Shown piece by piece: positions 63,392 to 64,000 of a stretch of DNA of 64,000 nt. The translations under genes were made by a program, and so were the position numbers. Position 1 is the first letter of the stretch. Each line of letters begins with the position of its first letter. The notes under the pieces are model-generated. The model was not told the DNA's origin. It saw only the letters and a program-made list of their open reading frames with translations, and did no database searches. This stretch comes from Mycolicibacterium sp. CBMA 226 (GTDB lineage Bacteria; Actinomycetota; Actinomycetes; Mycobacteriales; Mycobacteriaceae): the NCBI RefSeq assembly GCF_009729075.1, contig NZ_VTGY01000011.1, positions 372,001 to 436,000 on the forward strand, read 5' to 3'.

Positions 63392-64000
63392 GTGACGAAC
63401 CGCAACCGCTGGCTGATCGGAGCCGCGGCCGCGATCGGCTACGCCCTGCTGTGGGTGGGCTGGGTCGCGCAGTGGTCCTGGGTGACGACGCTCGACGCGT
63501 CGCTACTCGCGCCCGCGCATCGCTATGGCGTGGCGCATCCCGGCTGGGTGCTGGGCTGGCGATGGCTGTCGTCCGTGTTCGGTCCGTGGACCTTTCAAAT
63601 AACCGGTGCGGTGGTGGCGTTCGTCGCACTGGCCAGACGGCAGCGGCGCACCGCACTCTTCCTACTTCTTGCAGTTGTGTCGTGCAGCTTGGTCACCGAC
63701 GTCGCCAAGGACATCGCGCACCGGGCGCGGCCGCTGACCGCGCTGGCGCGCGAAACCTCGTGGTCATTTCCGTCGGGGCATGCGCTGGGCACCATCGCCG
63801 GTGCGCTGGGACTGTGTGCGGTGTTCCGCATGGCTCAGGTGGCGCATGTCCGGCTGATCGAGGCGTTCTGCGCGGTGGTCGTCGTGTTCGTCGGGGTAAG
63901 CCGGGTGGTGCTCAACGTGCACAACCCGACCGACGTCCTGGCCGGTTGGTTGTTGGGTGGGCTGTGGTTTCTCGTGTGGCTGCCGCTGCTGAGTCCGTCT
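63392..64000 (+). CDS. PAP2-family phosphatase (truncated by the window edge)
   Basis: A GTG at 63392, preceded by GAAGGAG, opens a frame of 203 codons still open at the right edge. The three PAP2 phosphatase motifs are complete: KDIAHRARP, SFPSGHA and SRVVLNVHNPTD. At least five hydrophobic helices are present, beginning LIGAAAAIGYALLWVGWV. It is probably a membrane lipid phosphate or polyprenyl-pyrophosphate phosphatase facing the outside. It is divergent from the NCS1 permease gene. Confidence 0.85.
   Translation, partial: MTNRNRWLIGAAAAIGYALLWVGWVAQWSWVTTLDASLLAPAHRYGVAHPGWVLGWRWLSSVFGPWTFQITGAVVAFVALARRQRRTALFLLLAVVSCSLVTDVAKDIAHRARPLTALARETSWSFPSGHALGTIAGALGLCAVFRMAQVAHVRLIEAFCAVVVVFVGVSRVVLNVHNPTDVLAGWLLGGLWFLVWLPLLSPS

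Noticed and set aside
1..64000. Horizontally acquired island, prophage or CRISPR
   Set aside because: No integrase, transposase, tRNA-flanked repeats, CRISPR-like spaced repeats or marked composition shift was seen; gene order follows the mycobacterial core.

Overview
The window is high-GC chromosomal DNA from a mycobacterium, most likely a rapid grower (Mycolicibacterium-type). The evidence is a complete ESX-3 type VII secretion operon, an MmpS5/MmpL5-like efflux pair, F420-dependent enzymes, a trehalose sulfotransferase, and gene order that follows the M. tuberculosis Rv0265c-Rv0296c block as I remember it. I see no insertion sequence, phage, CRISPR array, tRNA or rRNA.

Layout. 0.1-5.4 kb: an iron-siderophore binding lipoprotein, small exported proteins, a patatin-like lipase and an L,D-transpeptidase. 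5.7-10.3 kb: mmpS5/mmpL5 with a divergent TetR regulator, a perfect 20-bp palindrome between them, and an F420-type reductase. 10.3-16.6 kb: an envelope cluster with a LytR-CpsA-Psr enzyme and four exported low-complexity or repeat proteins. 16.6-20.6 kb: a KimA-like potassium permease fused to an OB-fold-like tail, a SoxR-like MerR regulator divergent from a PPOX/F420 enzyme, and a STAS protein followed by a possible 25-residue ORF.

20.8-36.9 kb is mainly lipid metabolism and its regulators: a LigD-type polymerase (PolD), FadD2, an ECF sigma factor with a SnoaL-like tail translationally coupled to an SDR without its catalytic Tyr/Lys, FadE6, a 2-hydroxyacid dehydrogenase, a hydrolase/TetR/VOC set, an MBL-fold protein, two LCM-type methyltransferases, coupled TetR and AraC regulators, and an MPAB-type oxygenase.

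37.0-51.6 kb is the eleven-gene ESX-3 operon eccA3-eccB3-eccC3-PE5-PPE4-esxG-esxH-espG3-eccD3-mycP3-eccE3, with short or overlapping junctions. Two tandem IdeR-box-like sites precede eccA3, which fits iron control of this siderophore-iron acquisition system.

51.7-64 kb: a hydrolase, an amidohydrolase, Tam, and then a sulfur cluster on the minus strand: sulfatase, Stf0, CysD and CysNC. This links PAPS synthesis directly to trehalose sulfation. A Nudix hydrolase, an unknown protein, an NCS1 permease with a C-terminal zinc-ribbon-like tail and a truncated PAP2 phosphatase complete the window.

Many gene ends carry long, nearly perfect hairpins, several of them shared by convergent genes. Statements about M. 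tuberculosis, M. smegmatis or M. abscessus homologues come from memory and were not checked by a search.
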